Below, piece by piece: positions 1 to 5,853 of a stretch of 8,167 nucleotides of DNA (within the stretch, counting starts at the first letter, position 1; each line of letters begins with the position of its first letter). The notes under the pieces are model-generated. The model was not told where the DNA came from, searched no databases, and saw only the letters and a list, made by a program, of their open reading frames with translations. The stretch is from DATKNA01 sp035541595 (lineage in GTDB: Bacteria > Actinomycetota > Actinomycetes > Actinomycetales > Kineosporiaceae), in contig DATKNA010000415.1 in assembly GCA_035541595.1 (NCBI GenBank), forward strand, positions 1 to 8,167, given 5' to 3'. Position numbers and translations under genes: made by a program.

Positions 1-162
1 GCTCCGGGGGAGGTCGCCCCCCGTGGCAGCCTGCAGTGCGGCCCTCGGACGCCGGGCGGCACGCGGACGTCCGGCGTCCGCGAGGGGGATGAAGCCCGTC
101 GCGACCAGTAAGGCCCCGCCGATGAGGGCGACGCCGGCACACGCCGCCAGCAGTGGGTTCAC
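1..162 (-). CDS. N-terminus of TadB-position Tad pilus membrane protein (partial)
   Basis: The GTG start (160-162) overlaps the TGA stop of the upstream secretion ATPase gene as GTGA. A GGAG (revcomp of 171-174) lies 8 bases before it. The 54 visible codons begin MNPLLAACAGVALIGGALLV, one hydrophobic helix of about 25 residues, followed by a basic, arginine-rich stretch. The gene leaves the window at base 1. In Tad loci the gene directly after the CpaF/TadA ATPase normally encodes the inner-membrane platform protein TadB (GspF/T2SF fold), and an N-terminal membrane helix followed by a cytoplasmic basic segment fits that. The T2SF domain itself is not visible, so the identification rests on gene order and the helix. 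Confidence 0.7.
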   Translation of the reverse strand, partial: MNPLLAACAGVALIGGALLVATGFIPLADAGRPRAARRPRAALQAATGGDLPRS

Positions 163-1850
163 CGGTGGATCTCCACTTGGTCGGGATCGACCACAGGCCC
201 GTTCAGGGTCCACGGGCCGTAGCCGGAGTCGAGCAACACCGGGTCGAAGCCGGCGCGCACGAGGTCGTCCAGGAAACTGGGCCGCCCGACAGCCACCGGT
301 CGCCCATCGGCATCTGACCGGAAGAGGTCGGTCACGGCCGGACGGAAGCCCTCACCGGAGTCGACCTCGATCACCTCTGCGACCACTCGCCGAGGTCGTC
401 CCGGGCGCCGATCGTCCAAGGCGACGAGGTGCACGATGAGGTCGATGTGCTGAGCGACGAGACGCGCCGCGTACGCCTCGCTCGTGTGGACGCTCAGCAC
501 GCACGTGATGAGCCGTTCGATCGTGTCGCGTGCGTTCTTGGCGTGCGTCGTCGACAGTGAGCCGGCGCCGGATTGCATCGCCTTGAACATGGCCATGACC
601 TCGCCGCCACGGACCTCGCCCACGACGACCCGGTCGAGGTTGAAGCGCAAGAGGTGTTCGAAGAGGTCGTCGAGCGTGATGGCACCGGCCCGACGGCCGG
701 TCGGCCCGAGCTCGCCGGACCCCGGGCGTGCCTCCAGCGCGATCGGCTTCCGCGGCCTGCTCTGCTCGTGCAGGAAGATCTCGTACTCGGTTTCCAGGGT
801 TCCGATCGACTCCCAGGGGTCGAGGGCGTCCGCGAGCGCTCGCACGAAGGTCGTCTTCCCGGAGCCCTGCGCACCTGAGACGACGATGGACTTGCGGGCC
901 CGGACGGCGGCGGCGAGGAACGTCTCCAGAACGGGATCGATCGTCCCGATCTCCCGCATCGTCCGCAACGAGACCTTCGGCAGGAGGTGCTTGCGGATCC
1001 TGACGACAGGTCGTTGCGAGACCTCCATGATCGCAGCGAGCCTGGCTCGACCCCCCAGATTGAGGTGCAGTACTGGATGCGCGCTGGAGAACGACCGCTC
1101 GCCACCTCCACGCTGCGCCGCGAGGAAGGCCAGCAACTCGACCAGCTCCTCGTCGGAGTCCGCGACCGGCGGCCCGGCCTCCCGTCGGCCGTCCCCGAAC
1201 AGCAGGAGCACATTGTCGTGGCCGGTGATCTCGATGTTCTCGATGCCGGGGAGATCGACGAGCGGCTGCAGCCGGCCCAACCCGAACAGGCTGTCGAAGA
1301 TCGCGGCCGCCAGCACCTGCTCGTCCTCCGGATCCATCAGCCGGCCATCGGCCGATGCGTCCGCTCGGGCATGGTCCTCGAGCAGACCTCGGATGATCGA
1401 TCGGCCCAGCTCGCGACGGTCCTCCTCGTCGACGCCGGGCCGCGACCGCAACTGCTCGGCGAGCTCGTGTGACGCACGTTGACGGAAGGTCCGGACGAGT
1501 CCCCAGTCGACGGCGCGCGCGTCGTAGCCGGCGTGGCCGAAGGGCTGCGCGTCCGTCGCCGGGGCTGCTCGGCGTGCGCGAGGCGAGCGGCCTGACGGTG
1601 CCACTGCAGGGCCGGCTTGCGGACCGCCGTCGCCATCGCGCACGAGCTCCGGGACGACAGCAGGGCGCGGTTGCGCCGAGGTCCGGAGCGTCGACATCAC
1701 AGGGACGCCGGGGGCACCGCTGCTCAGCACCGACCCGGGCCCGTCGGGGGGATGGAAGAGCGGCAGGTCGGTGAGCGCCACAGTGCGACGCGAAGCGCCG
1801 TCGGGAGGTCCGAGCAGGGTGTCCTCCGCCGGCCGTCGTGGCTCGGTCAT
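159..1850 (-). CDS. CpaF/TadA-family Tad pilus secretion ATPase
   Basis: 563 aa; a hexameric cytoplasmic ATPase that powers Tad/Flp pilus assembly. Residues 1-100 are Pro/Ala/Arg-rich and look disordered. Residues 115-165 resemble the helical N-domain, and 188-217 (GLGRLQPLVDLPGIENIEI) match the segment typical of CpaF proteins. The catalytic core is intact: Walker A GAQGSGKT at 326-333, Asp box around TLETEYE at 351-357, Walker B RVVVGEVRG at 407-415, and His box STTHA at 433-437. The ATG start overlaps the stop of the upstream TadZ-like gene as ATGA and has a GAGGAG 5 bases upstream, which decides the start despite the unusual N-terminal extension (a later Met is residue 52). It overlaps the downstream membrane gene as GTGA. 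The family call is secure; that it drives pilus assembly rather than another secretion process is inferred from the neighbours. Confidence 0.95.
   Translation of the reverse strand: MTEPRRPAEDTLLGPPDGASRRTVALTDLPLFHPPDGPGSVLSSGAPGVPVMSTLRTSAQPRPAVVPELVRDGDGGPQAGPAVAPSGRSPRARRAAPATDAQPFGHAGYDARAVDWGLVRTFRQRASHELAEQLRSRPGVDEEDRRELGRSIIRGLLEDHARADASADGRLMDPEDEQVLAAAIFDSLFGLGRLQPLVDLPGIENIEITGHDNVLLLFGDGRREAGPPVADSDEELVELLAFLAAQRGGGERSFSSAHPVLHLNLGGRARLAAIMEVSQRPVVRIRKHLLPKVSLRTMREIGTIDPVLETFLAAAVRARKSIVVSGAQGSGKTTFVRALADALDPWESIGTLETEYEIFLHEQSRPRKPIALEARPGSGELGPTGRRAGAITLDDLFEHLLRFNLDRVVVGEVRGGEVMAMFKAMQSGAGSLSTTHAKNARDTIERLITCVLSVHTSEAYAARLVAQHIDLIVHLVALDDRRPGRPRRVVAEVIEVDSGEGFRPAVTDLFRSDADGRPVAVGRPSFLDDLVRAGFDPVLLDSGYGPWTLNGPVVDPDQVEIHR
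171..174 (-). promoter_or_regulatory. Ribosome binding site of the TadB-position gene
   Basis: GGAG on the minus strand, 8 bases before the GTG at 160-162. It lies inside the last codons of the ATPase gene and supports choosing the overlapping GTG as the start. Confidence 0.5.
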
Positions 1851-2653
1851 GGCCGCTCCTCATCAGGAGAAGGCGTCGTCGACGACGGCGCCAGCCGAGC
1901 CCGCCGATCGCGGACGACACCGTCCAGGACGCTCGCGGTCCTGGTCGCGCTCCGAACCAGCGACGACGACGCGAAACGGCGACGAGGAGCCGCGCCGACG
2001 GAGTACACCTCTGCGCTGATGGGATCCCAGCTGATGCTCGATACCACGGGGACACCGAGCGCCGCCTCGATCTCGCGGTTGGTGTAGGGACGTCCCTCTC
2101 CGACGGAGACCACACACAGGGCGTCGCCGTCGGGGCGCGCAGCCAGGTCGGCACGCAGCGACGATGTCTGCCGGCTGAGTGCGTAGACGTCCGGCAGCCG
2201 GGTGCCCGTGACGAGCACGACGGCGTCGGCCGCACGGAGCAGAGGTGACGGGGCGTGAGCGGCGCCGAGCCGGCCGCCATCGATCAGGACGTCGACGCCC
2301 GCCGCTTCCAGCCCGGCCAGCAGGCCTGCGAGCGGCGCCCACGCCGACGCCAGTGCTACGGCGTGGCCGGGGTCCGCGACGCCTGGCAGGAGGTACCTCT
2401 CCTCGCCCAGCCGAAGGCACTGCTCCCAGAGCAGGCTGTCGGTGAAGCCATGCCGCCGAGCTCCCAGGGACAGGTTGACGAGGCCGCGGGAGAAGTCCGT
2501 CCCACCCCGCAGGAACCCCGGCAGCACGCTGCTCGAGCCGGCCATGTCCGCTTCGACCACCAGCGCTGGCCCGTGCCACGCGAACGCGAGCGCGAGCACG
2601 CTCGTCGTGACGCCCGGTGCTCCGCTCACGCTGGCGAACGCCAGGAGCGTCAT
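1847..2653 (-). CDS. TadZ/CpaE-like MinD/ParA-family protein with degenerate P-loop
   Basis: 268 aa. TadZ/CpaE proteins sit at the pole or assembly site and help localise the Tad pilus machine. The N-terminus has the ParA/MinD layout: a beta strand (MTLLAFASVS), a P-loop-like SGAPGVTTS at 10-18, an Asp in VEADMAGSS at 34-41, a Walker-B-like DVLIDGGR at 121-128, and the segment GRPYTNREIEAALGVPV at 187-203 that resembles the C-terminal part of CpaE-type proteins. In the deviant Walker A pattern KGGxGKTT both lysines are replaced (Ser10 and Val15), so ATP hydrolysis is doubtful; atypical P-loops are known in TadZ proteins. The ATG shares a base with the upstream stop (TGATG). No Shine-Dalgarno is visible, so translation probably depends on coupling. 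The tail after 220 is basic and probably flexible. Confidence 0.85.
   Translation of the reverse strand: MTLLAFASVSGAPGVTTSVLALAFAWHGPALVVEADMAGSSSVLPGFLRGGTDFSRGLVNLSLGARRHGFTDSLLWEQCLRLGEERYLLPGVADPGHAVALASAWAPLAGLLAGLEAAGVDVLIDGGRLGAAHAPSPLLRAADAVVLVTGTRLPDVYALSRQTSSLRADLAARPDGDALCVVSVGEGRPYTNREIEAALGVPVVSSISWDPISAEVYSVGAAPRRRFASSSLVRSATRTASVLDGVVRDRRARLAPSSTTPSPDEERP
1856..1861 (-). promoter_or_regulatory. Ribosome binding site of the CpaF-like ATPase gene
   Basis: GAGGAG on the minus strand, 5 bases before the ATG at 1850. It lies inside the end of the TadZ-like gene and fixes the longer ATPase start, including the disordered N-terminal 100 residues. Confidence 0.65.
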
Positions 2654-3372
2654 CAGCCGTGGCCGGCGGGCAGGAGGGCGATCGCGGCCCGGCCGGCGTT
2701 CCCCCAGGCGGCCACCTTGACCGCAGCATCCTGTGGGACGCTCACGTCGACCAGCGCCTTGTTCGTGTCGGGGTCGGCCTCCGTGCCGACCACGACCGCG
2801 AGGACGACCCCTGCCGGCCCGACGCCCGACGGCGACTCCCCAGTGCCCGGAGCGTAGACGATCTCGACGGGATCGCCGGTCTCCAGCGGTACGGCCGGCC
2901 GTTGCCCCGGGCCCGCCTCGAGGCCCAGCACGGCTTGTCCCGCCGCGGGGACAACCCTGTCGGCAACGGCGTCGGGGTTGAGCAACGAACCCGGGAGCAG
3001 TCGGACCAGTGTCCGCTTCCCAACGATCTCCTCTGCGCGCTGGGCGGGAAGCGACTTCAAGCCCGACGCGGCCTCGATCCGGACGCTGACCAGGTCCTGA
3101 CGGTGGATCACTTGGCCGGCGTGGAGCTCACGGGCGACCCCTACGACGGAGATGGCGCCCGTCCGATTCGACGCGAGCCAGGCTGCTCCCAGCCCGCCGA
3201 CGGCGGTGAGTGCGATACCGAGACCGATGAGCAATGGTCGTCGTCGCGTCCGAACGGGTTCGAGGCCGCGGGAGGTGGCCGCGGGCGGCCTGGGCGGCGG
3301 CCGGGTGGACGTCGCAGATCCCGGCGGCGTCGCAGACGCCGGCGGTGGGGAATCTGTGATCGTGCGCTTCAC
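2653..3372 (-). CDS. SAF-domain CpaB/RcpC-like Tad pilus protein
   Basis: 239 aa from the GTG at 3370-3372. Residues 1-45 are Pro/Ser/Thr-rich and basic (cytoplasmic), 46-67 form one transmembrane helix (LLIGLGIALTAVGGLGAAWL), and 72-135 resemble an SAF domain (VARELHAGQVIHRQDLVSVRI, then GKRTLVRLLPGSLLNPDAV). The rest is an extracytoplasmic beta-rich domain ending AIALLPAGHG. CpaB/RcpC proteins are periplasmic or cell-wall-side parts of the Tad apparatus; in monoderms the exact role is unclear. The frame stays open to 3699, but that would run into the upstream gene, and the GTG fits the Pro-rich N-terminus. The upstream GGGGG, 8 bases away, is only a weak ribosome binding site. First gene of the coupled Tad operon. 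Confidence 0.8.
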   Translation of the reverse strand: MKRTITDSPPPASATPPGSATSTRPPPRPPAATSRGLEPVRTRRRPLLIGLGIALTAVGGLGAAWLASNRTGAISVVGVARELHAGQVIHRQDLVSVRIEAASGLKSLPAQRAEEIVGKRTLVRLLPGSLLNPDAVADRVVPAAGQAVLGLEAGPGQRPAVPLETGDPVEIVYAPGTGESPSGVGPAGVVLAVVVGTEADPDTNKALVDVSVPQDAAVKVAAWGNAGRAAIALLPAGHG

Positions 3373-3470
3373 GTGGTGAACCCCCGTTCTCCTCACGTCC
3401 GTTGCCGGACCTTCGCGCCTGGTCACCCGCCAACCCCCGGCGAGACCCCGTCCAGGCGTCGCAGGGGGTA

Positions 3471-3498
3471 ATTGTGCCCAATTTCGCGTCCGCGTCGA
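3471..3498 (-). promoter_or_regulatory. Candidate promoter of the Tad operon
   Basis: On the minus strand, TCGACG (3493-3498) and CACAAT (3471-3476) are separated by 16 bases. They match TTGACA at 4 of 6 and TATAAT-type/TACAAT at 5 of 6 positions. This is the only AT-richer patch in the 179-base gap between the regulator gene and the SAF gene. It would give a leader of about 90 bases before the GTG. Predicted from sequence only. Confidence 0.35.
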
Positions 3499-3551
3499 GT
3501 CCCTCGCCCCGACGATGTGCGGGCGGCGCCGTGTCGTCCATGCCGGCACGC

Positions 3552-4451
3552 TCACGCAGCGTCGCTCAGACCCGCCCCGGGAGGCCGAGAGCTGGCGAGG
3601 AGGCGCTGGACGCCGCGGGCCAGCCGTCGCGTTGCGCGGGACGCCCGCTGACGCACAGCGTCGTGCCCCAGCCCCAGCTCCGCGGCCACGGTTCGACACG
3701 AGACGGTCCTCTCGGGGTCATCAGGGGAGTGAAGGCGCAGAAGGAGCCGCGCGTCCGAAGCCGAGATCACGCCGACTCTCACACCCCACACGAGAACCGT
3801 GATCAACTGTTCGTCGCTGCAGACCCCGGGGTGGCCGAGACGGGCCACCGCCCAGAACGCCTCGCGCAACTCCCCTGGGCCGGACGACTCGTGGTCGACC
3901 ACGTCGGCCAGGTCCGTCGGCAGCCCGGCTGCCACCTCTGCCATCGAGCCCCGGCCACGGGTCAGGATGGCCAGTACGTCAAGGCTGATGCCGTCGGCGG
4001 GACGACACGACCGACGCTCGAGCGGATAGTCCGTGATCACTTGCCAGGTCGCGGCGACCGCGCGGGCGACGGCCTCTTCGAGGTCTCCGCCCGCGTGCCC
4101 TCGGGTGCGGTGGGCGAGCCGTACGGTTGACCCGAGCATGGCCTGGAGAGCCGTCCGCGCGGCGAGCCGGTCGCCGTCGCGGGCGAGCCGCAGGAGGCCG
4201 TGCAGCACCTCGCCGTCGGCCGATCGCGTAGCGATGAGAACCGCCTCGAGATTCACCAGCCCGTGCAGATCTGCGACGGACCGGCCCCATGCCGCGACGG
4301 CTGGCGGGGTGGAGGCGTCGGCCACCAGGCGGCGCCACTCCGCGTTCAGCTCGCCGACGAGGCCGCCGCTGTACTGCCGAGGTGATCGGTTCGAGGGCCG
4401 AGCACTCGGGCGAGGGCAGGCAGAGGCGGAAGCGTTCCAGGCGGTCGACAT
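3552..4451 (-). CDS. Helix-turn-helix protein with sigma-region-4-like C-terminus, upstream of the Tad operon
   Basis: 299 aa from the ATG at 4451; the same frame opens from a GTG at 4547 (331 aa). Residues 30-200 are mostly alpha-helical with no family I can name. Residues 231-284 (ASDARLLLRL, then TVAAELGLGHDAVRQRASRATRRL) read as a sigma70 region-4 or LuxR-like helix-turn-helix with a recognition helix around 264-276. No sigma region 2 is evident, so it is probably a sigma-like transcription factor rather than a full sigma factor. It lies 179 bases upstream of, and in the same direction as, the Tad operon, so it may control it (inference). The start is uncertain: neither candidate has a good Shine-Dalgarno, and the 4547 GTG lies inside a Crp-type dyad, which favours the later ATG. 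Confidence 0.7.
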   Translation of the reverse strand: MSTAWNASASACPRPSARPSNRSPRQYSGGLVGELNAEWRRLVADASTPPAVAAWGRSVADLHGLVNLEAVLIATRSADGEVLHGLLRLARDGDRLAARTALQAMLGSTVRLAHRTRGHAGGDLEEAVARAVAATWQVITDYPLERRSCRPADGISLDVLAILTRGRGSMAEVAAGLPTDLADVVDHESSGPGELREAFWAVARLGHPGVCSDEQLITVLVWGVRVGVISASDARLLLRLHSPDDPERTVSCRTVAAELGLGHDAVRQRASRATRRLARGVQRLLASSRPPGAGLSDAA

Positions 4452-4473
4452 GAGGGAGCACGTTGCTTGCGAC

Positions 4474-4509
4474 GCCTTGCCCAGAGCCTTGCCCAGAGCC
4501 TTGCCCAGG
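4474..4509. repeat. Three tandem 12-bp repeats
   Basis: GCCTTGCCCAGA occurs at 4474-4485 and 4486-4497, and GCCTTGCCCAGG at 4498-4509. On the minus strand, in the frame of the helix-turn-helix gene, this reads LGKALGKALGKA. It lies between the two possible starts of that gene, so it is either an N-terminal Lys/Ala/Leu repeat or part of the untranslated leader. Copy number may vary between strains. Confidence 0.85.
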
Positions 4510-4532
4510 CCGCGCTGGCCCCTCAGCACGTG

Positions 4533-4548
4533 TGTGACCGCCGTCACA
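4533..4548. promoter_or_regulatory. Crp/GlxR-type operator (perfect dyad)
   Basis: TGTGACCGCCGTCACA is a perfect inverted repeat of 6-bp arms around CGCC and matches TGTGA-N6-TCACA, the consensus for Crp-family regulators, including actinobacterial Crp (Rv3676-type) and GlxR. It lies in the divergent region between the helix-turn-helix gene and the 4625-5751 unit. Relative to a plus-strand start predicted near 4606 it is centred near -66, an activator-type position. The regulator that binds it is not in the window. Confidence 0.65.
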
Positions 4549-4562
4549 TTGGCTCAGCGACC

Positions 4563-4610
4563 CCGACCGGTCACAGACCAGCCGGTTGGCCACCTATCGT
4601 CGGCAGACCA
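4563..4610. repeat. Small repeats in the divergent promoter region
   Basis: CCGACCGG (4563-4570) and CCGGTTGG (4582-4589) form an imperfect dyad (7 of 8), and CAGACCA occurs directly at 4574-4580 and 4604-4610, 30 bases apart, about three helical turns. They flank the predicted -10 element of the plus-strand unit. Ribbon-helix-helix proteins often bind such repeats in their own promoters, so these are candidate autoregulatory sites; the short words could also be chance. Confidence 0.35.
4595..4600 (+). promoter_or_regulatory. Candidate -10 element of the plus-strand unit
   Basis: TATCGT fits TANNNT and is followed by the ribosome binding site and ATG at a reasonable leader length (start predicted near 4606). 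No good -35 hexamer is seen; GTCACA lies 19 bases upstream. This would fit a promoter that needs an activator such as the Crp-type protein at 4533-4548. Confidence 0.3.
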
Positions 4611-4615
4611 TTGAG

Positions 4616-4620
4616 GGAGG
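4616..4620 (+). promoter_or_regulatory. Ribosome binding site of the 95-aa gene
   Basis: GGAGG within GAGGGAGGGG, 4 bases before the ATG at 4625. This strong site is the main evidence that the low-complexity small gene is translated. Confidence 0.55.
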
Positions 4621-4624
4621 GGCC

Positions 4625-4912
4625 ATGCCGACGAGAGGCCGCCAGCCAACGAGCCGGTCACGACGATGGGGAGGCGCGCCGGGCCGGCGGACGCGGGTGC
4701 CGGTGAGGGTGTCCACGACCAGCGCTGAGAGCGCGCCCCCAGGGTGCCCTGCGTCAGGACCGGCCGGCTCCTCTGCAACGGCGGCGGCGCTCGACCGGCT
4801 CCGCGCCTCGGGCGCCGCCGCTCCTCCACCGCGGCTCTCCGCCGATCGCGCAGAACCTCGCCACCCCCAGGTCCTTTCGCCGGGCGAGGGCATCCCCGGA
4901 GGCGACCGATGA
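4625..4912 (+). CDS. Small low-complexity protein of unknown function
   Basis: 95 aa, not recognised. It starts MPTRGRQPTSRSRRWGGAPG, a strongly basic Arg/Ser/Gly-rich N-terminus. A Ser/Ala/Pro-rich middle (30-50) follows, then a short possible helix ATAAALDRLRASGAAA around 51-66 and a Pro-rich tail. There is no signal peptide or membrane segment. Evidence that it is real: a strong Shine-Dalgarno just upstream, high G+C at third codon positions, and a stop (TGA at 4910-4912) that overlaps the next gene's ATG as ATGA, implying one operon. The composition is what an accidental frame in GC-rich DNA would also give, so confidence is moderate. The basic N-terminus could bind nucleic acid, but that is a guess. 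Confidence 0.45.
   Translation: MPTRGRQPTSRSRRWGGAPGRRTRVPVRVSTTSAESAPPGCPASGPAGSSATAAALDRLRASGAAAPPPRLSADRAEPRHPQVLSPGEGIPGGDR
4898..4902 (+). promoter_or_regulatory. Ribosome binding site of the ribbon-helix-helix gene
   Basis: GGAGG with a 6-base spacer to the ATG at 4909. Near-ideal spacing and sequence decide this start over earlier in-frame codons, whose translation is only Arg/Pro-rich. Confidence 0.7.
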
Positions 4913-5751
4913 ACCTCAGGATCATGCCGAGCGACCCGCGATGGGGGCTCGGACGGTCACGGAGGGGCTCCGGCCATCGAGCCCGCACCTATTACCTGCC
5001 GGACGACCTTCACTTCCGGGTCCGGAATGCCTGGTGGCACACACAGGCCACGAGCGAAGGCCACGAGTCGATCAGCCGCCTGGTGGTATCGGCATTGCTT
5101 CCGGTCGTTGAACACCTCGAAGCCATGCACAACGGCGGGCATCCTTTCCCCGAGATCCCGGCCCATCGCCGACCGCGAGGGCGACCTTCAGGGCGACCCG
5201 AGCAGGCGATCACAGTATCGGTTCCGAGGGGGACGGGCCCGGTCGGTGCGGCCACGAGCTCGCCACCTGAGGGGGAACGTCGCGCATCACAATCCGGCCG
5301 AGGGCAGGACGACCGGATCACTCTCGAGGGCGAAAACGTGCACGTGTCGGTGCCCCGCACGGTCTCCGTACCGTCCAAAGCCCGGGTAGACCGCTGCGGC
5401 GCTACGAAGGAGTTCGGCACGGTCCGGGCCGAAGATCTCGGCCGCGAGCACGGCGACCGCGTGTTCTCTGAAGATCACGGTCGCCCGATGATGGGCAAGG
5501 AGGTTGTGCACCCATCCCGGCGTCGTGCGACCCCCGAAGTTGGTCCCGAGGACGGCGAACAGGCGAGGGGTGATCACCGGGACGAGCCGGACGTCTCGCG
5601 GCGTGCCCGTGCGGGCTCCGACCGTCGACAGCGTGATCACGGGCAGGCCGGCGAGGAGGCCGGTTGCGCTGAGCCGCCGTCCGGACAGCGAATCCAGCCA
5701 GGCGTCGACGTTGGGCAGCATGCGCGCAAGAAGCCAGGAGGCCGGGCGTGA
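4909..5751 (+). CDS. Ribbon-helix-helix ParB-like DNA-binding protein with doubtful long tail
   Basis: The open frame encodes 280 aa, but only about the first 95 look like a real protein. Residues 26-76 fit a ribbon-helix-helix fold: a strand ARTYYLPDDLHFRVRNAW, then a helix SISRLVVSALLPVVEHLEAMH. They are followed by HNGGHPFPEIP (74-84) and RPRGRPSGRP (88-97). A His-Asn-Gly-Gly-x-Pro-Phe-Pro segment followed by a Gly-Arg-Pro tail is a pattern I recall from small actinobacterial ParB-like, centromere-binding-type proteins, which normally stop soon after. Here the frame continues 150+ residues, and the last 465 bases lie antisense to the nitroreductase gene. A stop exists in another frame at 5268-5270, so a small indel would end the protein there. 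No ParA partner is adjacent; a repressor role is equally possible. The start is well supported by GGAGG and the ATGA overlap. Confidence 0.55.
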   Translation: MNLRIMPSDPRWGLGRSRRGSGHRARTYYLPDDLHFRVRNAWWHTQATSEGHESISRLVVSALLPVVEHLEAMHNGGHPFPEIPAHRRPRGRPSGRPEQAITVSVPRGTGPVGAATSSPPEGERRASQSGRGQDDRITLEGENVHVSVPRTVSVPSKARVDRCGATKEFGTVRAEDLGREHGDRVFSEDHGRPMMGKEVVHPSRRRATPEVGPEDGEQARGDHRDEPDVSRRARAGSDRRQRDHGQAGEEAGCAEPPSGQRIQPGVDVGQHARKKPGGRA

Positions 5752-5853
5752 CGCCGCGAGGTGCCGCACGGCGCTGCGACCTGCTGCCGCGTGGGAGATC
5801 GCGGGATTCTCGACCGGGTAGCCGAGATGGCGCGCGAGCTGCTCGCCCTTCAC
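5287..5853 (-). CDS. DDN-like F420-dependent nitroreductase family protein
   Basis: 188 aa. The family pattern is clear: PVITLSTVGARTGTPRDVRLVPV (71-93), then FAVLGTNFGGRTTPGWVHNL (99-118), the split-barrel core in which the T-x-G-x-x-[ST]G and GG-x-x-x-P-x-W-x-x-NL segments bind the deazaflavin cofactor. Residues 140-176 complete the barrel (AAAVYPGFGRYGDRAGHRHVHVFALES). Members reduce quinones or nitro compounds with F420H2 at or near the membrane; the substrate here is unknown. The GTG start (5851-5853) overlaps the stop of the upstream PLP-enzyme gene as GTGA and has no evident Shine-Dalgarno, so it is probably translated by coupling. The plus-strand frame that crosses it is less protein-like, so this gene is preferred in 5287-5751. 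Confidence 0.85.
   Translation of the reverse strand: MKGEQLARHLGYPVENPAISHAAAGRSAVRHLAASRPASWLLARMLPNVDAWLDSLSGRRLSATGLLAGLPVITLSTVGARTGTPRDVRLVPVITPRLFAVLGTNFGGRTTPGWVHNLLAHHRATVIFREHAVAVLAAEIFGPDRAELLRSAAAVYPGFGRYGDRAGHRHVHVFALESDPVVLPSAGL

Noticed and set aside
484..1482. Long plus-strand open frame opposite the ATPase
   Set aside because: Antisense to the conserved Walker and His-box region; composition typical of the complement of GC-rich coding sequence.
352..2280. Long minus-strand open frame of 642 codons over the ATPase and TadZ-like genes
   Set aside because: Arg/Pro/Ser-rich translation with no domain; a shadow of the overlapping genes, which have clear motifs in their own frames.
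3373..3699. Longer N-terminus for the SAF-domain protein
   Set aside because: It would overlap the end of the upstream helix-turn-helix gene by 148 bases, and the translation is Arg/Gly-rich; the GTG at 3372 fits the Pro-rich tail and membrane helix.
4474..4548. Insertion-sequence or integrase attachment site in the divergent region
   Set aside because: No terminal inverted repeats, target duplication, tRNA end or recombinase gene is nearby.
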